A model generated the notes under the pieces. The model was not told where the DNA came from. It saw only the letters and a list, made by a program, of their open reading frames with translations, and searched no databases. Below, piece after piece: positions 24,124-37,486 of a stretch of DNA of 64,000 nucleotides. The stretch's first letter is position 1. Each line of letters opens with the position of its first letter. Position numbers and translations under genes: made by a program. Source of the DNA: Nymphaea colorata (Eukaryota; Streptophyta; Magnoliopsida; Nymphaeales; Nymphaeaceae); contig NC_045142.1 of NCBI RefSeq assembly GCF_008831285.2, forward strand, positions 24,751,876-24,815,875. The letters are read 5' to 3'.

Positions 24124-27100
24124 ATGGCTGATGCAGATTTCGAAGAGGAGGATGAGAGGGAAGAGCTCAGCGAAAAGGAGAAGACGGAACTCGCTAAATG
24201 GTTCCTTCTGAACTCCCCGCCGGGCGAAATTCAGTACGTCGCCAAAGGTGCATTTGGATCAGAGACGAATTTGCTTTTCTCCATCCGTTGTACTAAGATT
24301 TAGTTTTGTTTTTCTTGCGTTTAAAAACCGGTTTCATGACCACGATCTTCATTATAAGCGTCAGTCGTGAATTGGGCATTCGTTTTTGCAGACGTTCGAT
24401 CGCTGCTTATGGATGAAACCATTTATCAGGCGGCGGTTTCCGAAGCATTTCCTTTATACAACAAGACCCATATGATTTCTTTCGAAATGCCCAACAGAAG
24501 CGGTGAGGTGAATCACTGCTTTTCTTGAGGTTATTTAGTGGGTTGCTTCGATTTTGTATGTTGTTCTTGGTTTCGGATAGGATATCAGTTTTTTCTTTAA
24601 GAATACCATTTCTACAGATGTGCTCGGTTCCTACTCTTTTCTCATAAATAAGGGGATATCTGTATTGAGGTCTTTTTTCTATCTCATTGTTCATCACGGA
24701 GATATTAGTCGTTCTTTGCTTTCGTGGAAAGTGAAAAACCGTCGTCGATGGGCTTTCCCGGTGTTGCGTCTAGTTTAATGTTCAGTTATTAACTACGGAG
24801 ACTACGTTGCCGTCCTCTTGCTGGTGATGTGAATGTATGCTTATGGAGGACTCTTTCTTGAGGAATTTCATTTCTTAATATCTTCCAGTCGTACTAAAGG
24901 GGTGATTGATGCATTTCCTCTCGTGGGACGGATGAGTAATTGTTTCCTGGGCACTTTTTTTTTTTAATTTGCTTTCACTTCTGTATCCATTTGTTGATTA
25001 CGGACAGGTATGTTTAGTTTCTCTTGCTGATGTGTTGTTTGTTGAGTTTCTACGGGTCTGTTTGCATTTTAATCAAAATCCATTCTTGATTATAGTGTGA
25101 GGCATGGGTGATCTTTCTCTTCTCTGTATTTGAGCCTAATAAAAATAAGATTAACTGCTTTACTGACATGTGCATGCCGTCAATTGCATTGCAGGTTCTC
25201 ATTACGACGTTTGCTGAACTTGATGAGAGCCATTACCTTGATCCCAGAACTGCCCAAGTAGTTACAGTAGACCATGTCAAACAAGTATGGCGCCTGAATG
25301 TTTCTGTACTCTGTTCAAATATTGGGTCGTAATAGAGTCTGCTGACTGAATATGTATTCGTGTGGTACTTAATCGGGTATTATTGCATAAAGGTATTTGA
25401 AATTTTGAATAACTTGGTGTGGTAATCTGGGCTTTCAGTTTGAGGTTTTGGGCTTTTCAGTTTTTCATGCCAAACATGGTTCATATCACTAACACGGTAG
25501 AATTATGTGCTTATTACATGGATTATGTCAGTGGGGCTGATAGGAGCCTGTATACTTTCAAATGCAAGATATGGGAGGCCCTATCATGTTTTTTCACTTC
25601 TAACCTATTCTCACCAGTGTCCTTCTAGGAAAGCTTTTTCCTGGTTGACTTAAAATCAGTTCATGGTGGTATATTATGATTATACTCTATCCTTTCTCTC
25701 CCTCAATGCACGAACACTCATCTTGTATATGTTTCCAAGTTCATATGATTTTAAATGCTTAGTCAATAGAAGAGGTAGAGAGTATATGTAGTAGAGAGAT
25801 TGGCACAGTTTTCTTTTTCAGCTTTTCTTTCCTTTCTTCTTAGATAGTTTCAAAATTGTTTTGGCACATTCTGGATTTTTTTTATTACTCCTGTCAATGG
25901 ATGCTTTTCGTTTTTCATCTCTTTTTTTATAATTTCTAGTTGTGTTTTTATCCTTGAGACTCTCTTTTGTAAATGAATTTTATATATCTGCTGTGAAGTG
26001 TGGGCACATACATTTTTTTTCTCTTTTATGTGCATAATTTTTTTTGGTTATACATCCCCAGGTTTGTACAGAAGTGAGGCCTGCAGAGGATGACGAGCTT
26101 CCATCTGCATATATTGAAGATTTTCGGTATGGTGATGAACTTTTAGTTTTTGTTATTATGCTTACTTTCTGATAACCACCTCCGTTACTTTTTTTAGAAA
26201 TAGATTTAACATTATCCCTCCAATATTTTTGTGAACAGAATCTCCTGAACCAAAGGTACAACAGTTTTTTATATTAAATTTGTTTCTGCCATAAAATTAT
26301 GCATTAACAGTAACAACTGTTGTTGTTTAAGTCATTACAGAAACTTTGTTTTTTGCTGATATAAAATGAGCATTTTTTTACGTTGAAACAATAAGTCATA
26401 GCTTGTGTTCCTTGTGAATTGAGGTATAACTGTCACATATAAACTGAACCTTTGATAGGAAAAGGCTGCTATAAGAATTAAAGGTATTTTTTTTTTACAC
26501 AGCATTTAAGCTTGACAAACAAGCTTTAAAATAGCAGGTTATTATGGTCTTCCGTCATCTTTGAAAGGATCTTCTTTTTATACTAACAAGGAATAATTGA
26601 TAACTATAAGAGTTGTAGCCGATGAGATGACCTGAACTCTAGCTGGTTTTGTTAAAAAAATTATTTCCCTGCATCATTTATGTAAATTAGTGCTACGTAT
26701 TTTATTTGTTGCAGGAGTGCACTTGATGCTGAACTTGTCAAATATGTTACTGATGCTTGTCCAAAAGGAGTCTGTTCAGTTTACTGTACAAGTGGGAAAG
26801 ATGTTGAAGGAGAGGGTTCTGACTTTGATCTTGTAGCGGTGATATCTTCTTCAAGATTCAGTCCACAAAACTTCTGGTATGTGCAATTGTGAAAACGTAA
26901 CTTTCTGGAAAATGTATTATGTTATTGTCCTAAGAAATGCATTTGAATCGATTAAGTATCTTCCATTATAAGTTCATTTTATCTTTTTTTATCAATGCGT
27001 ATGGCACACTAGTGAAAATGGGGAGATTTTATTATTATTTGTGAAAGGGAGCTGCTTTATGAATATGATGCTTTATAGGAACACATCTATTCTTCTGCAA

Positions 27101-28727
27101 CATAGAAAATGTAATTTCTGACTTTGGAGTTACATGTCAGCCAACAGATATACTTTTTAAATCCCTATGTAGCTACTGGATATTTGTTGTTTTAAACAAT
27201 AGTTCCCATAAATCGTTTGGCTTGTGATCACATCTACATTTCCTAGCACCATGAGAAAAGCTGTTGTGGAGTCAATTCCATTGGTTATGAGAGAACAGTG
27301 AAAACTATCACACAACATTTCACCTTCTTGGCCCTTCCAGACAGCTTCCATGAGCTTGTCCGTTATTCCATATCTTGCCAAGTACAATGGCATTGAACAC
27401 TGTAGCTCCTGCTAGGATTTGCTATCCGTCTTCCTTCTTGTCCATGTAGGAAAAAACACAGATTTTTATAATTCTTTGTGGTTCCATAATAAAAAACTGA
27501 AACATATATGAGGTCTCATTAATTCTTCAAGCTGTGATTCTTTTCTTCCATTCTTTTTAATGTTCAACTCTTAAAATGCAGAATCCATTAGTTGGAATCT
27601 TCCTGGAATTTCACCGTTTCCTGTTAGATCCCCAGCTCTTCCCCAAGATTGGTCAAGAAAATAGAAAGTCAAATATTTGAAGTACCTTCTTAGTGAAATC
27701 AGTTAGTGCACAATGGCTAATTGCCAGTAGAATAAAGTATGTCGAATCATTGGATTCAATAGCCAAGGGCAGGGGTCAATATTGACTGGGATAGACTTTC
27801 ATAGAAACAACTCATGTATCTTTCATGTGACATGTTCAAGTCTTATAATATTTCTCTCTGGAAAAAGGAACTTGCATCTTTCCTTCTCTGAAAGTTTTAG
27901 GTGCACATAGTGTCATTTGTTAAACTGATGTAAGTACAACCCATGTGAGATGCTTAAACCTTACAATATTTCTGTATGAAAAGAAAGTCGTTGGATCTTT
28001 CCTTCTCTGGAACTGTTTTTGCGCGCAAGGTGTCATGTATTTGACTGATTAAAACAAGTAGAACTTTCCGTCCTGTTTATGCTAAATGCATTTTGAAAGT
28101 TTACTCTCATATTTAAGCTGATATGATTTGGATAACATTTATAAGATCTTTATTAACAGAATGTTTCATATACTTCACTTCCTACTCTTGATTGAAGAAC
28201 TCTATTTCTTTGTATTGGTTCTTCTAGCAATGGGAGCTGGCGATCAATATGGAATATCAAGTTTAAAGATGGTGAGCAAATGGTGGAATTATCAGGCAGG
28301 ATTAAGGTTTGCTTTTCTGTTAATTTCCTGGTACTCTGTGGGAAAAATGCAAGACTAGGTAGATGGGAACTCCTGGTGTTGCCTGGATTAATGCTGATTC
28401 TGTCTCCTAGAAATCGGCAATTCACTGGCTTGAATCTGTTTCTATTTTTTGTTTTTCTAGGGGTTGTTTATTGTCATGTTACTATGGGTAGTCCATCTGC
28501 AGGTGTGTGTGTGTGTTTTTTCCTTTTGGGGGGACTGTTGACCATAGTTACTAACTGATTCCCTTGATATTCTTCAACATTGCACCTCTGTAGATAATTT
28601 GTAGGGTGCGACTATTTGAGTTTTGTGCAGTTTCCTTTTGGGTCTGAGTGAGGGAAAATAGGGATCATGGGTCTATCATGTGGGTGAGGGAGGAGGTCAT
28701 ATAATGGTCAAAGAAGTTTGCCTGAGG

Positions 28728-28788
<61 letters not shown>

Positions 28789-29420
28789 TGAGAAATTGGT
28801 AAAAACCAGACACTTAGGTCAGGAATAAAAACCAGACCCATTAATCTTTTACTAAAAAATTATTTTAAATAAAATATAAACAACCTAATATATTTATAAA
28901 AACTATTGTGATACGAAACATGCTTTGAATAAAGTTGTTTTTATGAAAAATGTTGATGCTATGAGAGCCATTTACTTTTGCTTATTATAAAAACACTATT
29001 AAAGCCCAAAAGATGATCAACTTAATATATATTTTGCATCATCCTGTCTTTAAGATCATATTGGTAAGGTTATATACTTACATTAAAGAAAAAACTTTAA
29101 ATATCATATTTAAAGCGTCTAGTTTTTGTCCCTGATCTATTGGTCTGGTTTCTACCAATCACTCTATACATATTGTGCCATTCTAATAGTCTATGTCACA
29201 GTAGTACATGGGATCTGCCCACATACCAGTACCAGTATGGTGGTATGCAGGTACTGGTACGGCATGGTATGATATGGCTGGATCAGTTCCAAGGTTAGAA
29301 CTGATCCAAACCATATCTTTTTTCATTTTACATTTTAACCATATTTTTGTTAGTTTATTTATGTTTTATGAGATTATATGTAGAAATTATGAAAGAAACT
29401 ACTAATGTCTTAATAATGTG

Positions 29421-29466
<46 letters not shown>

Positions 29467-30179
29467 TTGCCTAACCCCGTACCAAGATTTTCTAAATTGT
29501 TGTACCCATACCTATGTGACATAGTATATAGTAAATAATTGTATTTGCATCAGTATGCCTGAATGCATTTTGAAGCTTCATTTAACCCTTCCCCGAATTC
29601 TTGAGTTTTAGATTTCATGTTATTTGATTAAAAATAAAACTTATAATTATGGTTATGCACTTTAAGTGCCTTGTCCCTAAGTGTAGTCTGATCTTGTATC
29701 ATTGTTTCTGTGAGTATCTTTTAATAGTTGACATCTAGAACTTGGAGATTTCTTCAATTGCATAAAACATGTGCTACCTGTTCAGCACAAATTTTTTGTC
29801 GTTTCAAAGCCCTTATTAAACGTTGCAGTAGAAACATAGCATGTTTTTTCTGTTACACTCTTGTGTGGCCCTTGGAGTCTTATGGTTCACCTCTCCCTTC
29901 TCGATCAGGAGAATGAAGCTCACATAGTTTTTCATGAAATATCTGATGCTTCCTAGTTCCACTTTGAAAACTGTGACTTGTCCTGATTATCTCATATGAT
30001 CTGTATTCTTTTCCTCCAATGTATTGCATTTTTGAAATATGGATAATGCCATGGGTCTGGCTTTTTTGCCAAACATTTGTTTATGTTATAAATTCTCAGG
30101 TTGCTTCTCACTATTTTGAAGAAGGAAATGTGCAGATGGATGGTGATCACGAATGCAAGGACTCAACGATGCTGCAGGT

Positions 30180-30211
<32 letters not shown>

Positions 30212-31090
30212 ATTTCCATGAGCAACCTCCCATTCTTTTCTTCATGTTATGTAGCTAAGTGAGCCTTTTTCTTTTCAGTCACCTGATGATTGTGCCATAC
30301 AGTTGACAAATATAATCCGACACCATGAATCTGAATATTTGTCATCTCTTGAGGTAGTTACTGTCGATCATCCATAGTTTGCCATTTGTGCTTCCGATTG
30401 GAACATGCTAACATCAAATTATTTGGCAGGCTTCATACTCAAATCTTCCTGACAGCACGTTTAAGGTATATTCCCAATACAACTTATCAATAAATAGGAA
30501 ACCTGATCACTGCCCTAGTCTGCAGAAGTGAAAGTGCTCCTTGAGTGAAAGTGTCAAGACGGGGGGCTACTTTCGCTAGGGAGCTTAAGAACATCTGATC
30601 TAATAAATTCAAATTTTAACAGAAGTAGGAGACCCTATTCATTGACGCCATGATCGTACGTCTCCCATACTCTCTGCTATATCGGAGCCACCATTTCTCT
30701 TTTTCTCAAGATAGCATAGCCTGTGAATGGCATCATGCCATAAACCATCCTGGCTGCAAATTACACTCCCATATGATTCAAACAATCTGGGCAGTTTGGC
30801 CTCCTAAGCTCCCATTCGTTGTTTCCAACGTGGCCATATGGGTGCTTCTGCAAGCTTCTTTCCTGATTATTTATTTTTCAAATGACAGTTCAAAAAGAAA
30901 GCGATTCTTTCTAGAGAGAGAGAGAGATGGGGAGGGAGGGAGTTTTCAACTGCCTCTGACCTCTATATGCTGTTGTTTCCAGGATCTCAGAAGGAAATTA
31001 CCGGTGACACGCACCTTGTTTCCGTGGCACAACACTGTCCTCTTTAATCTCACTAAAGATCTATCGAAGGAGCTTGGCATCGGAAAGTAG
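24124..31090 (+). CDS. CPA: F-actin-capping protein subunit alpha, 10 exons
   Basis: Alpha subunit of the capping-protein heterodimer that binds and blocks the barbed ends of actin filaments; plant CP is also regulated by phosphatidic acid and PIP2. Exons: 24124-24247, 24392-24507, 25195-25284, 26062-26126, 26715-26876, 28228-28306, 30100-30177, 30279-30353, 30430-30465, 30983-31090; all phases join, about 310 aa (family about 308). Visible family blocks: SEKEKTELAKWFLLNSPPGE near the N-terminus, YNKTHMISFEMPNRSG, GSWRSIWNIKF, VASHYFEEGNVQM, ending RTLFPWHNTVLFNLTKDL. At the exon 5/6 junction the splice gives FCNG where homologs I recall have FWNG, so a conserved Trp appears to be Cys. Intron 5 (about 1.35 kb) and intron 6 (about 1.8 kb) hold repeats and a possible PPR relic. 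Confidence 0.94.
27150..27440 (-). pseudogene. Possible decayed pentatricopeptide-repeat (PPR) fragment, antisense in intron 5
   Basis: On the minus strand, frames broken by stops and shifts contain pieces that resemble PPR motifs: VFNAIV followed after a frame change by RYGITDKLMEAV, and NVDVITSQTIYGNY further on (compare the PPR pattern DVITYNTII). The spacing is compatible with 35-residue repeats but the similarity is weak, and chance cannot be excluded. Confidence 0.25.
28733..28789. repeat. Compound (AT)n(GT)n microsatellite in intron 6
   Basis: About 16 AT units followed by about 12 GT units, directly abutting the fold-back element that begins at 28790. Confidence 0.95.
28790..29165. 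mobile_element. MITE with about 50-bp terminal inverted repeats (Mutator-like) in intron 6
   Basis: The left end runs GAGAAATTGGTAAAAACCAG... and the right end is its imperfect reverse complement (...CTGGTTTCTACCAATCACTC). Pairing continues inward through the TCAGGAATAAAAACCAGAC block, about 50 bp in all. Long inverted repeats starting with G suggest a Mutator-like MITE. The AT/GT microsatellite at the left hides any target duplication. Confidence 0.65.
29422..29464. repeat. (TA)n microsatellite in intron 6
   Basis: About 21 uninterrupted TA units. Confidence 0.95.
30181..30208 (+). repeat. (CT)n tract directly after the exon 7 splice donor of the capping-protein gene
   Basis: The intron opens with GTT at 30178 and runs at once into about 14 CT units, giving a weak donor context. 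Confidence 0.9.
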
Positions 31091-34000
31091 ACAGTCATAA
31101 TTGGTGAGGCATGACAATGAACAAATCGTTGGTCTATCACGTCCTCTTTTCCATCTGCTCAAGGCCGTCATCTTCCTGCCATTTGAAAACCCATTCAACA
31201 GTGTCACCTTATTGTTGTATGTATTTTGAAGTTTTCAGAATTCTACATCTTGATTCATTGCTTCCCCTGGATGCTCTCCGGCTGCATGTTGTATCTGTCA
31301 ATGCTTTTCCTATGTACAGGACTGTCTTTATTAAATGCGAGTAATTGGAGAAACTCTGTTTTCTTTGATTCCCTTGGAAGCAGCATGGATGAGAAAAAGA
31401 GTGAAGGCCGACTGCCCATCTTTGCAAAACGTCTCAGTCTCCGCGTTTTTGCTTATTCAGTTTCCCGTTCGTTTCTAGTACGAGGAAATTGCATGAAGAT
31501 GCAGAGATCATAAAGAGTTCTTTATTGAGGGACAATTGTGAATTTATCTATCCGTGTTAATTCTGCAACGTGATTAGAGTCCACACTATTCTTCAATAAA
31601 AAAAAAAATCAATTATATGAAGTAAAGCAGAAATCAATTACTGGTCACTGAGAGAGAGAGAGAGAGAGAGAGAGAGTAGTTTTATGGGACATTCTTCGGA
31701 TCTTGGATGTACTGAATCTGATCTGGATCTAAATCTCCATGTATGTAGCTTATTCATAGCATAATTCATTTTCAATCCAAACACCTCGGAGACATCCAAT
31801 AAAATTGGAGCCAAATTAACTAACAACCTGTATGAAACAAAATGATTGTGGCCTCTCCATATTCAAGCTGTTGGCATCAATAGCCTTTTTATACGATAAA
31901 TAAGTTTCACATGGGTGGCTTTTAAAGATACATTTGATAAGAAGAATATTTGGTGTTGATTTGTGAGGTGAGCAGAAGAAAACCTACCATGAGAGGCTGA
32001 AGTCCCTCTTATTCAGGGTTTAGAGTTGCTTTTGAGATTTATGTGGTTTTATGTACAACTCAAATGTTGTGCATGCCACTATTTGTAGTCCAGAAAAATA
32101 GCACCCAAAAATATCGAACTAAAAATGTGTCGACAGCATGCTACTCAAGCCGACCAACCACGCTATGGAACAATATTTTCTTAACACGTTCCAAAATAAA
32201 GTCTATGTTGCAGCAGGAGTATTTGACTATTGGATCTATAATAACCATAATCACATCGTGTCTCCTGCAACAAAAAAAAAGGATGTTTAATATAATGTAT
32301 TCTAACACGTTTTTAAACACAAAATATTATTCTTTTCAAAACCGCTGTTTGGCCTTATCTGACCTAATTGGTTCTCATCTCTATCAGCTTTATACTCAGA
32401 TTTGGATCAGATATTTGAAACCAAGACTTCGATTTGAATAGCATAAGCTCGCATTCTTACATGCAATTGAATTGGACTCAGTGCAATGAATCTCTGTCTC
32501 AAAGTCAGAACCGAACCCAAAACTGCATATCAAATTTGCAGCTGATTAACAATCGGGTCTTGTTTATTCACCAGATTCAACCAAACAAACCTGATTCAGA
32601 TTGATAATTAGATGAAGTCTCATGATTATTCTTTTTTTTTTTTCTTGGCAATGAAGATTGTTTTGAAGGGTGTAGCACAGTTCATCGAACTAGCAGACTG
32701 GTGAAACTCTGATCAATAATTCGATTTTCATGGATGCTACTCTTATAAACTGCAAATGTTTGATGTTCAACGTTGTGGTTGACAAGCATACTGCTCCCAC
32801 CTATGTTCCTAAACAACCCTTGATGCCAACGGCAAGAGAAAGGGAAAGGATTTTGGCCTTCTTGGGATATTTAAGCCAGATTAAAAGATCAAGATAATAA
32901 TTTCCATAATTCCAAACAACTTGGATTATTGAACAAATCAGAAACACGATTTGTTATCTAAATTAAGATTTAAAGCCAAAATATTCAATGTTCCCTATCC
33001 CAACAAATCTTCATCCATTTGGATAAAGGTTAGATTTCAAGCTGAAAACTTTCAATAATCCAATATGAAAGATTGTGCATCTTTTGGCATAAGTCAGTTG
33101 GCATCAGTCAAAGAATGATGTTGTTTTGCTATGTCAACAACAAATCTTAAACTTATTCTTATTTGGATATTGGTTTTAAATATCTTCATATTCATATCCA
33201 GTCCAACTGAACTTGCTCCAGTTAAATGGCCGACACATCCGCATTTTCCGAAAGATAATTTTCTACTCGGAGTACGACTTTTTCATCATAATTTTGAACA
33301 CAAACCATATTTTTTTTTTATTTTTCTAATACAGGGCTATACTTTTCAGAGCATATGTTATGGCTCCTTTGTGCTCTAATAATTACTAAAGTACCCTTAT
33401 ATGTTAAATGAAAAACACCTCCTTCTGTAAGGGTAAAAGTGGACTTGACTTTTTCCCTAAGAAATTACAAAAATATCCCTATCCTAAAGCGTGTGAATAT
33501 GTCTCCTAAAACATGGGAAGAGTTCTTTATACTTTTTATTTTTTTTACAACTATCAAATGAGGAGTTAGCTTTATCAAAATGACATTTATTGATGTTGGT
33601 AGTGAAAATAACAATAATATTTTTTTTATAAAGAGTGAAACAAACCTTTTTTTTTTTTTATTTTAAGACAATTGAAACTAAATGCCTTGATTTAACATTA
33701 ACCACAGTTGAGTTGCATGGTAAGGTGTAACACTACCCACTTTAATTAAGAGCTCTTGTGGTTAGGCCACACAATCCAGAACATAATGATATCAAGAATC
33801 ATCCTAATTGAATCAAATCCATTTGAATTGGTGGCTGATCCAAGAGTGTCACATATCATTTTTCAAATTATTTCTTTAAAACTTCTAAGTTTTTGACTCT
33901 TCATTATTTAATACTATATATATTTTTTTAAATTTATATGATTCAGCTGATCACTAATCAGTTGGATGGCCAACTTCACTGATTCGATTCCACAATACTG

Positions 34001-34263
34001 CAAGAAAGTAAAACGGAATTAATTTGTGTTGAAAATTATGTTATCAAAACCAAAAAAGAGGATTAGAAAAAAGTAAAAATTACGAATTTGTGAATCAGAA
34101 TGGGTCAGGTATCGACACGTCAATTGCATATGAATTTCGGGTGAATTTAGAAAAAATAAAAAAAGAGGAACATGAAGTAGGGGAGCGATCACTGATTCAC
34201 TGGCTGCTCGAGGGAGGCGGGAAGGAAGGAGTTCTTCTCTGCACCTCAGTACGGAGGGAAGCC
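31091..34263. other. Intergenic, AT-rich; 3' flank of CPA and upstream of glucuronokinase
   Basis: No gene recognised. An AATAAA followed by an A run at about 31595-31609 is a possible polyadenylation signal about 500 bp after the CPA stop. A (GA)n tract lies at 31651-31676. From 32600 to 34050 the sequence is AT-rich with long T runs and no conserved frames. Purine-rich sequence before 34264 is the likely promoter and leader of the next gene. Confidence 0.55.
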
Positions 34264-37200
34264 ATGGATGATCTGAACGGAGAGAAGAAGCGGCAGCCGG
34301 GACATGGCGACGGTGACGATGGCAGCACTTGTTTCACGATCGACCACAAGGCCTACGCCCGGGTGGGCTTGCTGGGTAACCCGAGCGACGTCTACAACGG
34401 TCGAGCCATTTCCTTCGCTCTCGGCAATTTCTGTGCCACCGTCCGTCTCCGTCCCTCCGACAGCCTGATCATCCAGCCCCATCCCTTCCACGACTTTGTC
34501 CAGTTCCCCTCCATCGACTCCTTGGTGTGTTGCTTCTCCCTTCCCTGCTGCCTGTTCTCAACCTTGTTTCTTTCTGTTATGTCTGGATGAGATTTCCTCA
34601 CTTTGATTCATGATGCGTTCCAATTCTGCTTGACATGTATTTTTTTTCGTATGGACACCGCCACGGACAAGAAGAATGTGGCCACCTTTTAAGTAGTATT
34701 TACAAGCATTGTGAAGCAGAATGGCGATTGTACACTGTCTAAGCACATAAGTTACCAATCTCCTAAAAAAGAACCTCATCATTTGCAGGTCCCATAATTA
34801 CACCATTGTTCCTTGACATGGAACCATGCACTGTCAAGGAATTTTGTAGGAAACAGTTCGAAGGATTTTTGCAGCCAAATTTATGAAAAAATCAGCGGTT
34901 AATGGGTTCAGTCTGTGAGTCGTCCACTCCTTTTTTTTTTCTGCTGTCTTTGTGATTTTCTGCAGAGTCGCATATATGTTGGCTCTTCAATAGAGATTCT
35001 TTATTTCTTTAGTTAATTTGCACCTAAGGAGACAGTAAAAACGGAGACTAGGGAAAAACTTTTTCCTTCACTTTGTGTAAGGAATGTCATGTTGACATCA
35101 AACACCCAATGAGATAGCGTCTATGTTATATATTACATATTCTTGGACAACTCCACCCTGTTAATGTGCGAGGAATCTAATAGCCCAGCTCTGTTAACCA
35201 CTAAGCACCTAGAGAATTTGTTGAACGTATGTGCACCTGCAGTACTTAGTCCAAAGTCATAGTATTATGTGAAAACTGACCAACAAAATGTCGAAACAAA
35301 AACAAGGTGGTAAACATTAGCAACTCACTGGTGTACTCACACCTATATCCAAGTTACAGTCGATCCAGTTGCAACAATCTATATGCCAGGGTTACAGGGG
35401 ATAATTATTTCCCAGTTCCCCTTTCACTTTATGTTATTTATGTTTGCCTTACAGAGCAAATATTTGCTAAAAAAATTAAAGAACTGTGTTACTTTTTTCG
35501 TGCAATCATACAACTGGCGTGAAAGTTTTGTCTACTCTATCCAGTGTAGCTAAGGTTATCCATTTACTTTTCAGTCTGATCGAGTGCAAAAGGAAGGTTA
35601 TTATGGTGGAGTTCGCTTGCTAATGGCAATCTGCAAAGTTTTCTACAAATACTGCAAAGAAAATAACATTAACCTTAAAAGTGGAAACTTCACGTTGTCA
35701 TATGATACTAATATTCCTCGTCAGGTAAACGACGTTCGTTATTCTCTTTCTATTGTTGTCTTATTCTGCTTTCAATATTTTATTTGTAAATTAACTGTGC
35801 TTCTGTGTTAGAACCTTAGAGGGTTCTCTTGTCTTACCCAGTTTAGAGTGTATGGCTCTTCCTTCTCTTTTAATGTATTCTCTTGTCGGCCGAGAGAAAG
35901 TTTTTTGACCTTCTGGAATTTTATGATACTGTTAGTTCCCAGTTTTCAAATTTAGTTTCCAAAGGAGGATTCCTCCTGATGCAGTATTCGTTCATGGATT
36001 TGCTCGCTATTATGACTATCCAGGCCGGGCTTTCAGGTTCTAGTGCAATTGTATGTGCAGCATTGAATTGCTTGCTTGATTTTTACATGGTCCGACATTT
36101 GGTCAAAGTAGAAATCAGGCCAAACCTAATTCTCAGTGCGGAGAATGAACTTGGCATTGTTGCTGGCCTCCAGGATCGTGTTGCCCAAGTGTATGGTGGG
36201 CTTGTATATATGGTATGTCTGTGCTTATGTATATGCCATTTGATGACTCCTTTTGTAGAGAGTGATGATTCATGCATGAGAAGCTGTCTTTCAGGATTTC
36301 AGCAAGCAAAACATGGATTCCCTAGGGCATGGTCTCTATACATCCATGGACACAAGTCTGCTTCCTCCCTTGCATGTCATTTATGCTGAAAATCCTAGTG
36401 ATTCTGGAAAGGTTAGTGCTACTAGTGATACTGCCTGAATGCCTCTACTCTAGATCTCTGTCAAATAAGAAAGCTGATCCTTTGACTTCGAGCCTTTGAG
36501 CTTGATTCTACAGAAGTGATTATGTTCTGGTTCTGCACTTGTCTGATCTTGCTGGTGCAGGTGCATAGCTCTGTCCGAAAGAGATGGCTTGATGGTGATG
36601 AGTTTATCATATCCTCAATGAAGCAAGTTGCTAACTTAGCAGCACAAGGGCAGGAGTCACTACTGGGGAAGGACTACACGAGACTGGCAGAACTCATGAA
36701 CCGCAATTTTGACCTCCGGAGGTAGAGGAAGCTATTCTATTTCTTTTGTAGGTTAAAATTGGAGAAAAAAAAAAAAATCTTTTAAACACCTGTGTTGCTA
36801 GTGAGATTTTTTTTTCTTTTTCTTGTGTAGAAAGTAAACCAAAATAGCATCAAAATTTCCAATAACTCATAAAACTTTGAACTTAAGTTGGCTTTTGAAG
36901 AGCATGAAATTCTACCCTAAAAAATCAGGAAATCACCTCTCTCTCTCTCTCTCTCTGTAACTCCACAAATTGAAACTAAATTTTATCATAACTCATCCTT
37001 TTCCAAATTATGAATATAGAGTACATTATTATGTCTGTGCAAGATCTTTCTTGTTTTTCTCACCACTTTTCCAGTTTCTCATGGTAGTAGAAATAAACAG
37101 GTGCATGCCTTATAATTCCTTGTTTTTCATGTTTGTGGTGATGATGAACATTTCTGGTCTTCTGCTTCTTGTAGTTCCTGCTGGTCACAATAAATATAAC

Positions 37201-37486
37201 AGTATACCTTTTTCTTGCTGGTTTTCTATTTTCTATTTGCAGGTCCATGTTCGGGGATGATGTACTCGGGTCAATGAACATATCTATGGTTGAAGTTGCT
37301 CGAAGTGTTGGTGCAGCAGCTAAATTTACAGGCAGTGGAGGTGCAGTTGTCGCCTTCTGTCCAGACGGGCCTTCACAAATAAAGCGTCTGGAAGAGGCTT
37401 GTCACAGAGCCAATTTTGTCATTCAGCCTGCAACAGTTGTTCCCTGTGTTCTTAATGATAAGGACTTGAAAATGCTTTCTCACTAA
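34264..37486 (+). CDS. GLCAK: Glucuronokinase (GHMP kinase family), 6 exons
   Basis: Phosphorylates D-glucuronate to glucuronate-1-phosphate with ATP (EC 2.7.1.43), the salvage step after myo-inositol oxygenase that feeds UDP-glucuronate and cell-wall polymers; expected to be cytosolic. Exons: 34264-34524, 35575-35724, 36024-36212, 36295-36411, 36561-36721, 37243-37486; about 373 aa. N-terminal [19 protein letters not shown] is the family signature. The GHMP phosphate-binding loop GLSGSSAI begins at about residue 139, followed by [19 protein letters not shown] and [14 protein letters not shown]. The C-terminal GHMP motif [12 protein letters not shown] lies at about 320-331. The frame is open upstream to an ATG at 34090, but the family begins close to 34264 and the extra residues look like leader sequence. 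Confidence 0.94.

Noticed and set aside
34090-34263. In-frame upstream extension of glucuronokinase to an earlier ATG
   Set aside because: The family signature begins about 37 residues after 34264; the extra 58 residues resemble no transit peptide or known extension and look like leader sequence.
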